Shown one piece after another: positions 29,401 through 36,574 of a stretch of DNA of 55,511 nucleotides (positions within the stretch are counted from its first letter, which is position 1; each line of letters opens with the position of its first letter). The notes under the pieces were generated by a model that saw only the letters and a list, made by a program, of their open reading frames with translations, was not told the DNA's origin and did no database searches. The translations under genes and the position numbers were made by a program. The stretch comes from JAVVTR01 sp036653535 (GTDB lineage Bacteria; Bacteroidota; Bacteroidia; Bacteroidales; P3). The DNA is taken from NCBI GenBank assembly GCA_036653535.1, contig JAVVTR010000014.1, positions 1 to 55,511 of the forward strand, read 5' to 3'.

Positions 29401-30509
29401 TAAACACCCTTACCATTAACGGAAAATCGGTAAAAGAAGCAGTGGTAGATACTTTTAAAGCATTTTCCACCATTACTATAGAAGGAGAAATACAAAAGAG
29501 AGATGGTAGTGTTTTTTCCGATTTCAATGGTTTAATATTCACCAAAATTTTTGATAAGGCCACTAAAGAAACGACCAAAGGTCAATACGATCCACATAGC
29601 AATACCGTGAACGAAAAGGTAACTTACTCCATACAACAAAATATGTTATACAATGGTCAAAACCAAGTTACCAACGGTAAATTCATGCTCACCTTTATCG
29701 TTCCAAAAGATATTGCCTACAACTATGGTCCCGGAAAAATTAGCTATTATGCCTATTCCGATTCCTTAGGAGATGCCAACGGATATTTTAATAATTTCAT
29801 TGTAGGTGGATCCGACCCTAACGCCATTATCGACACCACCGCTCCAATAGTGAAGCTATATCTGAATCGTGATAATTTTATCAATGGAAGTACCGTAGGA
29901 AATATGCCTTACTTATATGCCGAAATTAGCGACAAATTTGGCATTAATACCACCGGTTCCGGTATAGGACACGACATGACCCTCATCGTAGATGGCAAAA
30001 ATAAAGAACCTTTAATTGCCAATAATTTGTTTCAATATAACACCGGAAGTTATAATGCAGGAACCCTCTTATACCCTTTAGATCTTGCCAATGGAAAACA
30101 TAGCATAGAACTCAAAGTATGGAATATTTACAATATCTCCACCACTGCTATTTTAAATTTTGAAATTAATTCCTCCAATCGTTTTGAAGTATATCAATTC
30201 ATAGCTACTCCCAATCCTATAGGTTCGACAGGCTACACAGATTTTTATTTTAGCCATAACGGTATAGGGGGGGGCATTTCTTATTGCGAACTTTCCATTT
30301 ATAGTTTAAGTGGGTCTTTGATTACCACTTTAAGATACGATATTTCTGACGCCAGCGGATATTCCATAGGGCCCCTACGATGGAATGGTAATGCAGGAAA
30401 CAGAGGTAATTTGGAAAAAGGATTTTATATAGGACGAATGCGAATTTATAATAAGAATGGCGATAGAGTAGAAAAAGGCATTAAATTAATTATTGCCAAC
30501 AAAAAATAA
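26472..30509 (+). CDS. porU: Type IX secretion system sortase PorU (peptidase C25 family)
   Basis: In Porphyromonas, PorU cleaves the sorting domain of T9SS cargo at the cell surface and attaches the mature protein to A-LPS. This 1345-residue protein has a signal peptide (1-23, ending WGQ), a long N-terminal beta region and a C25 domain. Candidate catalytic residues are His845 in GYLGHSGWEAWGDERH and Cys879 in MMASSSCSFAYFD. Downstream GAISMLATSRTAYSGG and RFILLGDPGLP are typical of PorU, as is the C-terminal module opening ATPNPIGSTGYTDFYF and ending KGIKLIIANKK. A Thr/Asn/Glu/Ser-rich insert (NTTETSIENSTETN, about residue 630) interrupts the domain. In Porphyromonas porV follows porU; here the next gene is rpsU on the other strand. 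Confidence 0.93.
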   Translation: MKPYHPITVSLLLFLLSVTILWGQTSVSEHHLPWKSSLYVPSIGGKDAVLYFDGCVNLNSFQELPCYTYSLGYTKPFSKSGTKTLNKLYLSNPHYREALAFETVFLDKYAHLIGSDFLLESIQQEYKHQYQLQAQLLPIRKNSETGKYELLTDFEILFTTNEREPSLSTTINTYKEKAQPTSSVLSQGKTLKIGINISGMYQITYQNLVEQGLINQAIPSTKLALYGNKAGMLPRYNIDGIYDDLRALPILLYDGQDGVFGPGDYFVFYGESPHTWTYTGNKKAPFQHQIHLYSDLNYYFVGVNENQTPVRIEKEAAPAIVPQNDLSQFLDYQHYENDLVNICNGSMNWFGESFQNNGESKTFPFYLPDAVFAGESNQKAIILLQVAGNNANYANAYFNINIENNTHSISIPSHSSSNCAIMNQQSFAQDLFSTSLPIKLTYYKSGSATNGYLDFISIFYPRYLKLYKGELRFRAGDTLHSPTRFLLSKANSHTKILNVSDIYHTHELTTSFAENTATMSFACSPSDWQNEYIAFDGSSYHSPAFIGITNIQNLHGQGNIDYAIVTHPNFLQQAEKIAELHRTRNAYNTVVATTEQVYNEFSSGVQDPSAIRLFMKMFYDRADKADRTEVNTTETSIENSTETNLSKAPYLGPSYLLLFGKASYDYRNRNSKQSNFVPTFELFDLYKEGGESPLEDNFAYLGDGEGASNSLYYTQPYQIGLMDIAVGRLPVSTKQEAENVLKKIEIYSSPTYLFDKNRPETSGNLGNWRNDITFITDDGFESDMESTSYLAKIIEKDYPTANIEKLYADAYERVATAVTSTFPLLRENIKLRMDKGGFFVGYLGHSGWEAWGDERHLTLDDISKWAPNYAFPMMASSSCSFAYFDQVDKISGAEQAVLHPHGGAISMLATSRTAYSGGIERIQSDFISHAMDKSSKKMPTIGDAYLQAKINNKNNEAYRFILLGDPGLPSALPKYNVNTLTINGKSVKEAVVDTFKAFSTITIEGEIQKRDGSVFSDFNGLIFTKIFDKATKETTKGQYDPHSNTVNEKVTYSIQQNMLYNGQNQVTNGKFMLTFIVPKDIAYNYGPGKISYYAYSDSLGDANGYFNNFIVGGSDPNAIIDTTAPIVKLYLNRDNFINGSTVGNMPYLYAEISDKFGINTTGSGIGHDMTLIVDGKNKEPLIANNLFQYNTGSYNAGTLLYPLDLANGKHSIELKVWNIYNISTTAILNFEINSSNRFEVYQFIATPNPIGSTGYTDFYFSHNGIGGGISYCELSIYSLSGSLITTLRYDISDASGYSIGPLRWNGNAGNRGNLEKGFYIGRMRIYNKNGDRVEKGIKLIIANKK

Positions 30510-30630
30510 AGAACCAAGCATAGTTTTTGACTTTGCCAAGGCGAGCAATCGTCGGCTTTGTTGTCTTTACAAGAGTTATTTCATGCTTGTGCCTAACTAT
30601 TGAATTCTTGTTCATTTCTTAATTACAAAA
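30510..30630. other. Spacer between porU and rpsU
   Basis: No gene is seen. The stretch separates the convergent ends of porU and rpsU and leads into their shared terminator. No strong structure other than that terminator is visible. Confidence 0.5.
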
Positions 30631-30656
30631 AAAAAGCGGAGAAAACTCCGCTTTTT
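30631..30656. terminator. Bidirectional terminator for porU and rpsU
   Basis: AAAAAGCGGAG (30631-30641) pairs with CTCCGCTTTTT (30646-30656) across an AAAA loop. An A-run on the left and T-run on the right give a canonical intrinsic terminator in both directions. It ends 2 bp before the rpsU stop. Confidence 0.93.
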
Positions 30657-30658
30657 TT

Positions 30659-30862
30659 TTACATCGCATTACATTCGGCATCTGCCTGCAGTTTCTGAAT
30701 GTAAATGGCCTTTAGTCGACGTTCCCTGGCTACAATTGAGGGTTTAGTAAACTTTTGACGGTCTCTCAACTCTCTGATGACACCTGTTTTTTCAAACTTA
30801 CGTTTTAATTTCTTTAGTGAGCGCTCAATGTTTTCGCCTTCTTTTACAGGAACAATGATCAT
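30659..30862 (-). CDS. rpsU: Small ribosomal subunit protein bS21
   Basis: The 67-residue protein opens MIIVPVKEGENIERSLKKLK and contains RKFEKTGVIRELRDRQ, the standard bS21 pattern, in the short form usual for Bacteroidetes. It sits on the 30S platform near the anti-Shine-Dalgarno region. In Bacteroidota the anti-SD tail is reported to be sequestered by bS21, bS18 and bS6, matching the general lack of Shine-Dalgarno sites in this window. It is monocistronic, has its own promoter and shares a terminator with porU. Confidence 0.97.
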   Translation of the reverse strand: MIIVPVKEGENIERSLKKLKRKFEKTGVIRELRDRQKFTKPSIVARERRLKAIYIQKLQADAECNAM

Positions 30863-30914
30863 ACTAAATACCTTTCCTTTCTTTAAAAATTAATAAAATA
30901 AACTCATTAACTTG

Positions 30915-30945
30915 CAAAATTAATCTATTTTTTGGAAAAATGAAA
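30915..30945 (-). promoter_or_regulatory. rpsU promoter
   Basis: On the reverse strand TAATTTTG (30922-30915) is an exact -7 box. A TTTC -33-like box at 30945-30942 lies 19 nt upstream. The -33 element of the divergent tRNA-Cys promoter falls between the two boxes. Confidence 0.6.
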
Positions 30946-30962
30946 TTTTTGATTTACTTTTG
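30931..30962 (+). promoter_or_regulatory. tRNA-Cys promoter
   Basis: TTTG (30931-30934), 20 nt, then TACTTTTG (30955-30962) is a perfect Bacteroidetes sigma-factor promoter. The predicted transcript starts around 30970, about 20 nt before the mature tRNA. Confidence 0.8.
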
Positions 30963-30989
30963 CACTCTTTCAAAGATGAAAAACAGTAT

Positions 30990-31060
30990 GGTCTCGTGGC
31001 CGAGCGGTTAGGCACCGGTCTGCAAAACCGTTTACAGCAGTTCGAATCTGCTCGAGACCT
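30990..31060 (+). tRNA. tRNA-Cys (GCA anticodon)
   Basis: The acceptor stem GGTCTCG pairs with CGAGACC, the D-arm contains AGCGGTTAGGCA, the anticodon loop is CTGCAAA (GCA, with A37 and A38), and the T-arm is AGCAG-TTCGAAT-CTGCT. The discriminator base is T at 31060, and CCA is encoded at 31061-31063. The outermost anticodon-stem pair is a C/T mismatch. A37 next to a codon starting with U makes this a substrate type for MiaB, encoded just downstream. Confidence 0.97.
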
Positions 31061-31062
31061 CC

Positions 31063-31112
31063 AAACAAACAACCCGCTCTAAATCCATGATTTTTGAGTG
31101 GGTTGTTTGTTT
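31063..31112 (+). terminator. Terminator after tRNA-Cys
   Basis: A 17-nt arm at 31063-31079 pairs with 31096-31112 with a single G-T wobble. The right arm ends in a T-rich tract (TTGTTTGTTTT). It overlaps the encoded CCA by one base. Confidence 0.85.
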
Positions 31113-31193
31113 TAATGAGTTGGTTGCTTCGTTAGTTTAAATAGCAAAGAGATAATACAAAACGCAAGAAATTCAACAGTAAGTACTCCTTTT

Positions 31194-31280
31194 CCATAGA
31201 ATTTCAAAATCCATAATAGAATTACAAGATTCCACAGTGAAATTGCAAAAATCCGCTATAGAATCTAAAATCCGATAAAT
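31194..31280 (+). repeat. Degenerate tandem repeat running into the miaB start codon
   Basis: Units begin CCAT/CCAC/CCGC and end AAAAT or similar: 31194-31210, 31211-31231, 31232-31252, 31253-31271 and a partial 31272-31280. Period is 17-21 bp. The last partial unit ends exactly where the miaB ATG begins. No clear TAnnTTTG promoter was found here, so the repeat is the most conspicuous part of the miaB leader. Confidence 0.6.
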
Positions 31281-32621
31281 ATGAAAAACCTTTTTATAGA
31301 AACTTACGGCTGCCAAATGAATTTCGCCGATTCTGAAGTTCTCACTTCTATTCTTGGTTCCAGCTATAAAGCCATTCAAGATTATAAACAAGCAGATTTA
31401 ATTTTAATAAACACCTGCTCTATTCGGGATCATGCCGAACAAAGAGTACTTCATCGTCTTTCTGAATTTGCAGCTATCAAAAAATCTCGTCCACAAGTGA
31501 GAATTGGTATTGTTGGCTGCATGGCAGAACGCTTAAAAGAAGAGCTTTTAAACTCCGGACTTTCTGTAGATTTAGTAGCAGGACCAGATAGTTATAGAAA
31601 ACTTCCAGAACTATTAGATTTGGTGAACTGCGGAAAAGAAGCGATAGACACCTTGCTCTCCGAAGAAGAAACCTATCACGATATTCTCCCTGTACGCTTA
31701 GGAAACAATAAGGTTTCGGCCTTTGTTTCTATTATGAGAGGATGCCAAAATTATTGCGCCTATTGTGTAGTACCCTATACCAGAGGCAAAGAAAGAAGCC
31801 GTGATCCGGAAAGTATTATATCCGAAGTCAAAGATCTATTAGAAAAAGGCTATAAAGAAGTAACCCTATTAGGCCAAAACGTAAACTCTTATAAACACAC
31901 CGATACTAAATCGGGTTCTGTGGTTAATTTTTCCCTTCTAATGGATAAAGTTGCCTCTATAAATCCATTACTAAGAATTCGTTTTGCCACCTCCCACCCC
32001 AAAGATCTTTCCGACGAACTTTTAGAGGTAATGAGTAAACATCCTAACATTTGTAGGGCCATTCATTTGCCGGTTCAATCGGGAAGCTCCCGTATGCTTA
32101 AAGAAATGAAACGTAAATATGATAGAGATTGGTATCTAAACCGCATTACAGCCATTCGCCATCATCTACCCGATTGTGCCATTTCTACCGATATTATTGC
32201 CGGTTTCTGCTCAGAAACAGAAGAAGATCATCAACAAACCCTTGCCTTAATGAAAGAGGTAGGATACGAATTTGCTTTTATGTTTAAATATTCAGAACGT
32301 CCAGGCACTTTTGCTTCGAAATTTTATAAGGATGATGTTCCAGAAGCCACTAAACTTCGCCGCCTTAATGAAATTATAGATTTGCAACAAAGTCTTTCTT
32401 TAGAGAGCAATCGTCGCGATATAGGCCATACTTTTGAAATTCTAACGGAAGGAATTTCTAAAAAAAACCAAGAACAATATTACGGACGAAATTCACAAAA
32501 CAAAGTGATAGTTTTCGACAAACCTATATCCGGCCCTATATCCAATCTCCATATTGGTACTTACCTTTCTGTTAAAGTAAAAGACTGTACCGCTGCAACC
32601 CTAATTGGAGAAATAGTTTAA
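31281..32621 (+). CDS. miaB: tRNA-2-methylthio-N6-dimethylallyladenosine synthase MiaB
   Basis: A 446-residue radical-SAM methylthiotransferase that converts i6A37 to ms2i6A37 in tRNAs reading codons starting with U. The N-terminal MTTase domain has the auxiliary-cluster cysteines in YGCQMNFADSE, NTCSIRD and GIVGCMAERL. The radical-SAM motif CxxxCxxC is CQNYCAYC in MRGCQNYCAYCVVPYTRGKE. The central barrel includes HLPVQSGSSRMLKEMKRKY, and a C-terminal TRAM domain starts near residue 380. Length and order are standard for MiaB rather than MtaB or RimO. It lies 168 bp after the tRNA-Cys terminator, with tandem repeats in its leader, and is followed immediately by a 12-bp terminator stem. Confidence 0.97.
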   Translation: MKNLFIETYGCQMNFADSEVLTSILGSSYKAIQDYKQADLILINTCSIRDHAEQRVLHRLSEFAAIKKSRPQVRIGIVGCMAERLKEELLNSGLSVDLVAGPDSYRKLPELLDLVNCGKEAIDTLLSEEETYHDILPVRLGNNKVSAFVSIMRGCQNYCAYCVVPYTRGKERSRDPESIISEVKDLLEKGYKEVTLLGQNVNSYKHTDTKSGSVVNFSLLMDKVASINPLLRIRFATSHPKDLSDELLEVMSKHPNICRAIHLPVQSGSSRMLKEMKRKYDRDWYLNRITAIRHHLPDCAISTDIIAGFCSETEEDHQQTLALMKEVGYEFAFMFKYSERPGTFASKFYKDDVPEATKLRRLNEIIDLQQSLSLESNRRDIGHTFEILTEGISKKNQEQYYGRNSQNKVIVFDKPISGPISNLHIGTYLSVKVKDCTAATLIGEIV

Positions 32622-32627
32622 AAAAAA

Positions 32628-32663
32628 TAGCGGTCTAAAGGATATCACCTATTTAGACCGCTA
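32628..32663. terminator. Terminator between miaB and rfbB
   Basis: TAGCGGTCTAAA (32628-32639) pairs perfectly with TTTAGACCGCTA (32652-32663). It is preceded by an A-run, lies 7 bp after the miaB stop, and could also end the reverse rfbB transcript. Confidence 0.85.
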
Positions 32664-32698
32664 CTTTAAACTATTCTTAAAGAAATTTTATCTATTTT

Positions 32699-33754
32699 CT
32701 ATCTTCCCTTGTATTGATCTTCATAATATTTTTGATAATCCCCAGAAGTAACAGACTCCAACCAATCGTTGTGGTTCAAATACCACTCTACCGTTTCTTC
32801 CATTCCCTGCTCAAAACTAACCGAAGGCTTCCAATCTAACTCTTTTTGTAATTTAGACGAATCTATAGCATAACGCAAATCGTGCCCTGCACGATCTTGA
32901 ACAAAACTTATTAGCTTTTCAGCTTCCCCCTCTTTCCTTCCCAATTTACGATCGGTAATACGACACAAAAGCCGCACCAATTCTATATTTTGTTTTTCGT
33001 TATTTCCCCCTATATTGTATGTTTCCCCAGTACTTCCTTTATGATAGATAAGATCTATAGCCCGAACATGGTCGCCCACATAAAGCCAATCTCTCACATT
33101 CTCGCCTTTTCCATAAACAGGTAAAGCTTTCCCATATCTAATATTGTGAATTACCAAAGGAATCAACTTTTCCGGAAACTGGAATCCCCCATAATTATTA
33201 GAACAATTCGACAAAACCACCGGGAGCCCATAAGTATGGAAATAAGCCCTTACTAAGTGATCCGAAGAAGCCTTTGCTGCCGAATATGGACTACGTGGAT
33301 CATAAGCCGTTTTCTCCGTAAATAGCCCCTCTTTTCCAAGAGAACCATATACCTCGTCGGTACTAACATGATAAAAACGCTTACCCTCTTCTTTTCCATG
33401 CCACGCCAAGCGAGCAGCATTTAATAAATTAACCGTTCCTACAATATTAGCCATAATAAAATCCATAGGATGCGAAATAGAACGATCTACGTGAGATTCC
33501 GCCGCCAAGTGAATTACCCCATCGAAATGATATTTATTAAACAAATCTCGCATAGAAGCCTCTTCCGTAATATCCCCTTTTACAAAGCAATAATTAGATT
33601 TATTTTCAATATCTTTCAAATTAGCTAAATTACCAGCATACGTAAGTTTGTCTAAATTTACCACCTTCGTATCGGGATATTTATTTACCCAATAACGAAC
33701 CAAATGAGAGCCAATAAATCCGGCTCCACCCGTAATTAACAATGTAGTCCCCAT
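32699..33754 (-). CDS. rfbB: dTDP-glucose 4,6-dehydratase
   Basis: This 351-residue extended short-chain dehydrogenase converts dTDP-glucose to dTDP-4-keto-6-deoxyglucose, the second step towards dTDP-L-rhamnose and other deoxysugars of O-antigen. It has the NAD-binding motif TGGAGFIGSHLV, the active-site region YHVSTDEVYGSLG (Thr-Asp-Glu triad) and the Tyr-x3-Lys of SPYSAAKASSDHLV. NNYGGFQFPEKLIPL and the late GKGENVRDWLYVGDH are characteristic of RmlB. The other dTDP-rhamnose genes (rfbA, rfbC, rfbD) are absent from the window. It begins 3 bp after the PurF-family gene ends, so it is transcribed with it. Confidence 0.95.
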   Translation of the reverse strand: MGTTLLITGGAGFIGSHLVRYWVNKYPDTKVVNLDKLTYAGNLANLKDIENKSNYCFVKGDITEEASMRDLFNKYHFDGVIHLAAESHVDRSISHPMDFIMANIVGTVNLLNAARLAWHGKEEGKRFYHVSTDEVYGSLGKEGLFTEKTAYDPRSPYSAAKASSDHLVRAYFHTYGLPVVLSNCSNNYGGFQFPEKLIPLVIHNIRYGKALPVYGKGENVRDWLYVGDHVRAIDLIYHKGSTGETYNIGGNNEKQNIELVRLLCRITDRKLGRKEGEAEKLISFVQDRAGHDLRYAIDSSKLQKELDWKPSVSFEQGMEETVEWYLNHNDWLESVTSGDYQKYYEDQYKGR

Positions 33755-33757
33755 AAC

Positions 33758-35662
33758 CTAATATGCTCTTTTGTTTTTATTCTCCATGAAGTTAAGGAAA
33801 GACCTACTCACCACCACATTTCCCCCTGGAGTAGGATATTTACCACTAAAATACCAATCCCCCTTAGATTCCGGACAAGCCTCATGCAAATGGTCTATAC
33901 TTTGATAAATTACCTTTACCTCAGCCCTGATATCTTTGGGACTTAATAAATCTCCAATTTTATCGGAGATTTCCTCTGCCGTGAAAGGCTTATAAATTTC
34001 ACGCACATAATTTTTCACCTCTTCCTTGGGCCGTTGCATTTGTGCCTTAGTTTTTTCGTAAACCTCCTCTAAAATGCTTCCTTTTCCCCTCTCTTTTAGC
34101 AAAGCAACTGCAGCTTGAAAGGCAATAAAATCGCTAAGTTTAGCCATATCTATGCCATAACAATCGGGATATCTTATTTGAGGAGCCGACGAAACCACCA
34201 CTATTTTTTTGGGGCCCAAACGATCTAATATACGCAATATGCTTTGTTTTAAAGTTGTTCCTCTCACAATAGAATCGTCTACCACCACCAAAGTATCAAC
34301 ATATTCTCTCACTTGTCCATAGGTAACATCGTACACATGCGATACCAAATCATCCCTTTCATCATCTCGCGTAATAAAAGTTCGCATCTTTGCATCTTTG
34401 ACTACAATTTGATCTGTTCGAGGGGCTATTTTTAAAATCTCCTCCAATTTTTCCAAATTAAGATCCTTACCCAAAGCCATGATTTTTTCGGCTTGAACCG
34501 ACCGGCAATAAGAATATAGCGCATCCCGCATCCCATTAAATGCAACCTGAGCCGTGTTAGGGATAGAAGAAAATACTGCATTTTTCAAATCGTAATCAAT
34601 CGCTTTTAAAACATCCGGCACTAATAAGGCCCCCAACATCTTCCTCTCTGCGTAAATGCCAGCATCGGTTCCCCGAGAAAAATAAATATGTTCAAAAGAA
34701 CAGGACTTTATTTCTTCCGCTTTTTCCAAACAAGGAGAAATACTTACCTCCCCAGTATATTTCGATAGTATTATATTACCAGCCGGCAATTCATGCACCT
34801 CTTCCAAAGGAACATTAAAGGTAGTTTGTATAACCGGACGTTCGGAAGCAACCACCAACACCTCCTCGTCTAAATAATAATAAGCAGGACGGATCCCATG
34901 CCTATCCCGTAATACAAAGGCATCGCCATAGCCCAACATACCTGCAAAAACGAAGCCTCCATCCCATGATTTTGCAACCTTTTGTATGATTTTTTTTACA
35001 TCCAAGGCCTGAGGCATTTTTTCCGAAATTTGAATTTTATTTAAGCCCTCCGCCTTATAAGCATCGTATAATTTTTGATTTTCGTGGTCTAATAATTTAG
35101 CTATCTTTTCTAATACCGTAACCGTATCACCCATACGTACTGGATGCTGTCCACAACAAACCAAATCTTCAAATAATTCATCTATATTCGTAAGATTGAA
35201 ATTCCCTGCCAAAACTAAATTTCTTGTTTTCCAATTACTTTCCCGAATAAATGGATGTATATTCCCAATATCGTTTTTCCCAAAAGTGCCATAACGCAAA
35301 TGTCCTAAAAACAACTCTCCACTAAAAGGCACATGTTCTTTCAGCCAAGCAGTATCATTAAGCTTTTCGATATTGGATTCCACCAACTTTTTAATAGAAG
35401 AGAAAGTTTTCTCAAACACATCCTTAATGGGAGTATCCGCATTAGAACGAATAACATCAATATAGGTTTCTCCTGGAGGCATATCAAATTTTATATTTGC
35501 CATACCCGCTCCATCTTGCCCACGATTATGCTGCTTTTCCATAAGCAAATACATTTTTCGTAAACCATACAATCCAACTCCATACTTCTGCTCATAATAA
35601 GATAGCGGTTTTCGTAATCGAATCATAGCAATACCACACTCGTGTTTAATAGCTTCGCTCAT
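33758..35662 (-). CDS. Amidophosphoribosyltransferase-family enzyme (long Bacteroidetes form)
   Basis: 634 residues. The class II glutamine amidotransferase domain is N-terminal. The Ntn nucleophile would be Cys9 in HECGIAMIRLR, preceded by a short removable segment, followed by KQHNRGQDGAGMA and LFLGHLRYGTFGKNDIGNIH. The C-terminal phosphoribosyltransferase domain has the PRPP loop VVVDDSIVRGTTLKQSILRI near residue 470. The reaction expected from homology is PRPP plus glutamine to phosphoribosylamine, the first purine step. It is about 150 residues longer than standard PurF; Bacteroidetes often have such a long form besides the normal one. Whether this copy is the main biosynthetic enzyme cannot be decided here. 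It is the first gene of a pair with rfbB. Confidence 0.85.
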   Translation of the reverse strand: MSEAIKHECGIAMIRLRKPLSYYEQKYGVGLYGLRKMYLLMEKQHNRGQDGAGMANIKFDMPPGETYIDVIRSNADTPIKDVFEKTFSSIKKLVESNIEKLNDTAWLKEHVPFSGELFLGHLRYGTFGKNDIGNIHPFIRESNWKTRNLVLAGNFNLTNIDELFEDLVCCGQHPVRMGDTVTVLEKIAKLLDHENQKLYDAYKAEGLNKIQISEKMPQALDVKKIIQKVAKSWDGGFVFAGMLGYGDAFVLRDRHGIRPAYYYLDEEVLVVASERPVIQTTFNVPLEEVHELPAGNIILSKYTGEVSISPCLEKAEEIKSCSFEHIYFSRGTDAGIYAERKMLGALLVPDVLKAIDYDLKNAVFSSIPNTAQVAFNGMRDALYSYCRSVQAEKIMALGKDLNLEKLEEILKIAPRTDQIVVKDAKMRTFITRDDERDDLVSHVYDVTYGQVREYVDTLVVVDDSIVRGTTLKQSILRILDRLGPKKIVVVSSAPQIRYPDCYGIDMAKLSDFIAFQAAVALLKERGKGSILEEVYEKTKAQMQRPKEEVKNYVREIYKPFTAEEISDKIGDLLSPKDIRAEVKVIYQSIDHLHEACPESKGDWYFSGKYPTPGGNVVVSRSFLNFMENKNKRAY

Positions 35663-35685
35663 AGATAAGTTTAGAATTTAAGGGG

Positions 35686-35714
35686 CAAAGTTAATGATTT
35701 TTTCCATATCTTTG
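35686..35714. promoter_or_regulatory. Divergent -7 boxes between the PurF-family gene and the lutA-like gene
   Basis: On the reverse strand TAACTTTG (35693-35686) and on the forward strand TATCTTTG (35707-35714) both match TAnnTTTG. They lie 24 bp and 19 bp from their respective start codons. Convincing -33 boxes were not found for either, so both are tentative. Confidence 0.45.
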
Positions 35715-35733
35715 CAGCATATAATTTCTACGT

Positions 35734-36465
35734 ATGAACGACAAAGACGTTGACCTTTTTGTACCCTGCTGCATAGACCAGCTTTATCCTCAAACCGGCT
35801 TTAATGTAATTAAAGTCCTAAAGCATTTGGGAGTAAAAGTGCACTATAATGCAGAACAAACCTGTTGCGGTCAGGTAGCTTTTAAAAATGGATTTTGGGA
35901 CGAAGCCAAAGAAATAGGCGAAAAATTTCTGCACGATTTTAATAACCAACGTTATATTGTTTGTCCATCGGCCTCTTGTGTTGGATACATAAAAAATTAC
36001 TACTGGAAATTATTCTACAATACCAGTTTACACATAGAATACAAACTCTTACGTGAAAACATTTTTGAATTTACCGATTATCTAATTAATGTATTACGGA
36101 TAACCGATACCGGTGCTGTTTTCGAGCACAAAGTAACTTTTCACGATTCCTGTGCAGCCCTACGTGCTTATGGTATACGCGAAGAACCAAGAATATTACT
36201 CTCTCACGTAAAAGGTTTGGAATTAATAGAGATGGATAAAACCGAACAATGCTGCGGTTTTGGGGGTATGTTTGCCCTTAAGTTCCAGCCCATTTCCATT
36301 GCCATGACCGAACAAAAAGTAAACAATGCCTTAGCTACAGGAGCCGAATATATAGTTTCTACCGATTCCTCCTGTCTTGGAAACATGGAAGCTTATATAA
36401 AAAAACAGAAGCTAAACATCCGCTGTATTCACATTGCCGATATTTTAGCTTCCGGATTATCTTAA
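35734..36465 (+). CDS. LutA/GlpC-type CCG-domain (Fe-S) oxidoreductase subunit
   Basis: The 243-residue protein has two cysteine-rich CCG domains: VPCCIDQLYPQTG with NAEQTCCGQVAFKNG, and VTFHDSCAALRAYGIRE with MDKTEQCCGFGGMFAL. These domains bind Fe-S or related clusters and occur in LutA (L-lactate utilisation), GlcF and heterodisulfide reductase B. Size and layout fit LutA. In most Bacteroidales lutA is followed by lutB and lutC; here the next gene is lysS on the opposite strand, so this copy stands alone. The partner could be encoded elsewhere, or the subunit could serve a different electron-transfer complex. It is cytoplasmic, with no signal peptide. Confidence 0.85.
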   Translation: MNDKDVDLFVPCCIDQLYPQTGFNVIKVLKHLGVKVHYNAEQTCCGQVAFKNGFWDEAKEIGEKFLHDFNNQRYIVCPSASCVGYIKNYYWKLFYNTSLHIEYKLLRENIFEFTDYLINVLRITDTGAVFEHKVTFHDSCAALRAYGIREEPRILLSHVKGLELIEMDKTEQCCGFGGMFALKFQPISIAMTEQKVNNALATGAEYIVSTDSSCLGNMEAYIKKQKLNIRCIHIADILASGLS

Positions 36466-36490
36466 AAACAATCTAAAAAAACAGTCCAAA

Positions 36491-36524
36491 AAAAGCAGAG
36501 TTTATATTATTAAACTCTGCTTTT
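36491..36524. terminator. Bidirectional terminator between the lutA-like gene and lysS
   Basis: AAAAGCAGAGTTTA (36491-36504) pairs perfectly with TAAACTCTGCTTTT (36511-36524) across a 6-nt loop. The stem is A-rich on one side and T-rich on the other, so it can serve both convergent genes. Confidence 0.9.
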
Positions 36525-36540
36525 ACTACTTTTGGTCGGG

Positions 36541-36574
36541 CTTAATCTTGCATCCAACTTAATCTTGCATCCAA
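36541..36574. repeat. 17-bp perfect tandem duplication at the lysS stop codon
   Basis: CTTAATCTTGCATCCAA occurs twice in direct succession (36541-36557 and 36558-36574). The second copy contains the lysS stop codon and the last four sense codons (WMQD). The first copy lies just downstream of the gene and carries a silent duplicate of that end, so the protein is unchanged. Confidence 0.95.

Noticed and set aside
31194..31280. CRISPR or riboswitch upstream of miaB
   Set aside because: Units are too short and degenerate for CRISPR repeats and there is no conserved riboswitch core that I can recognise.
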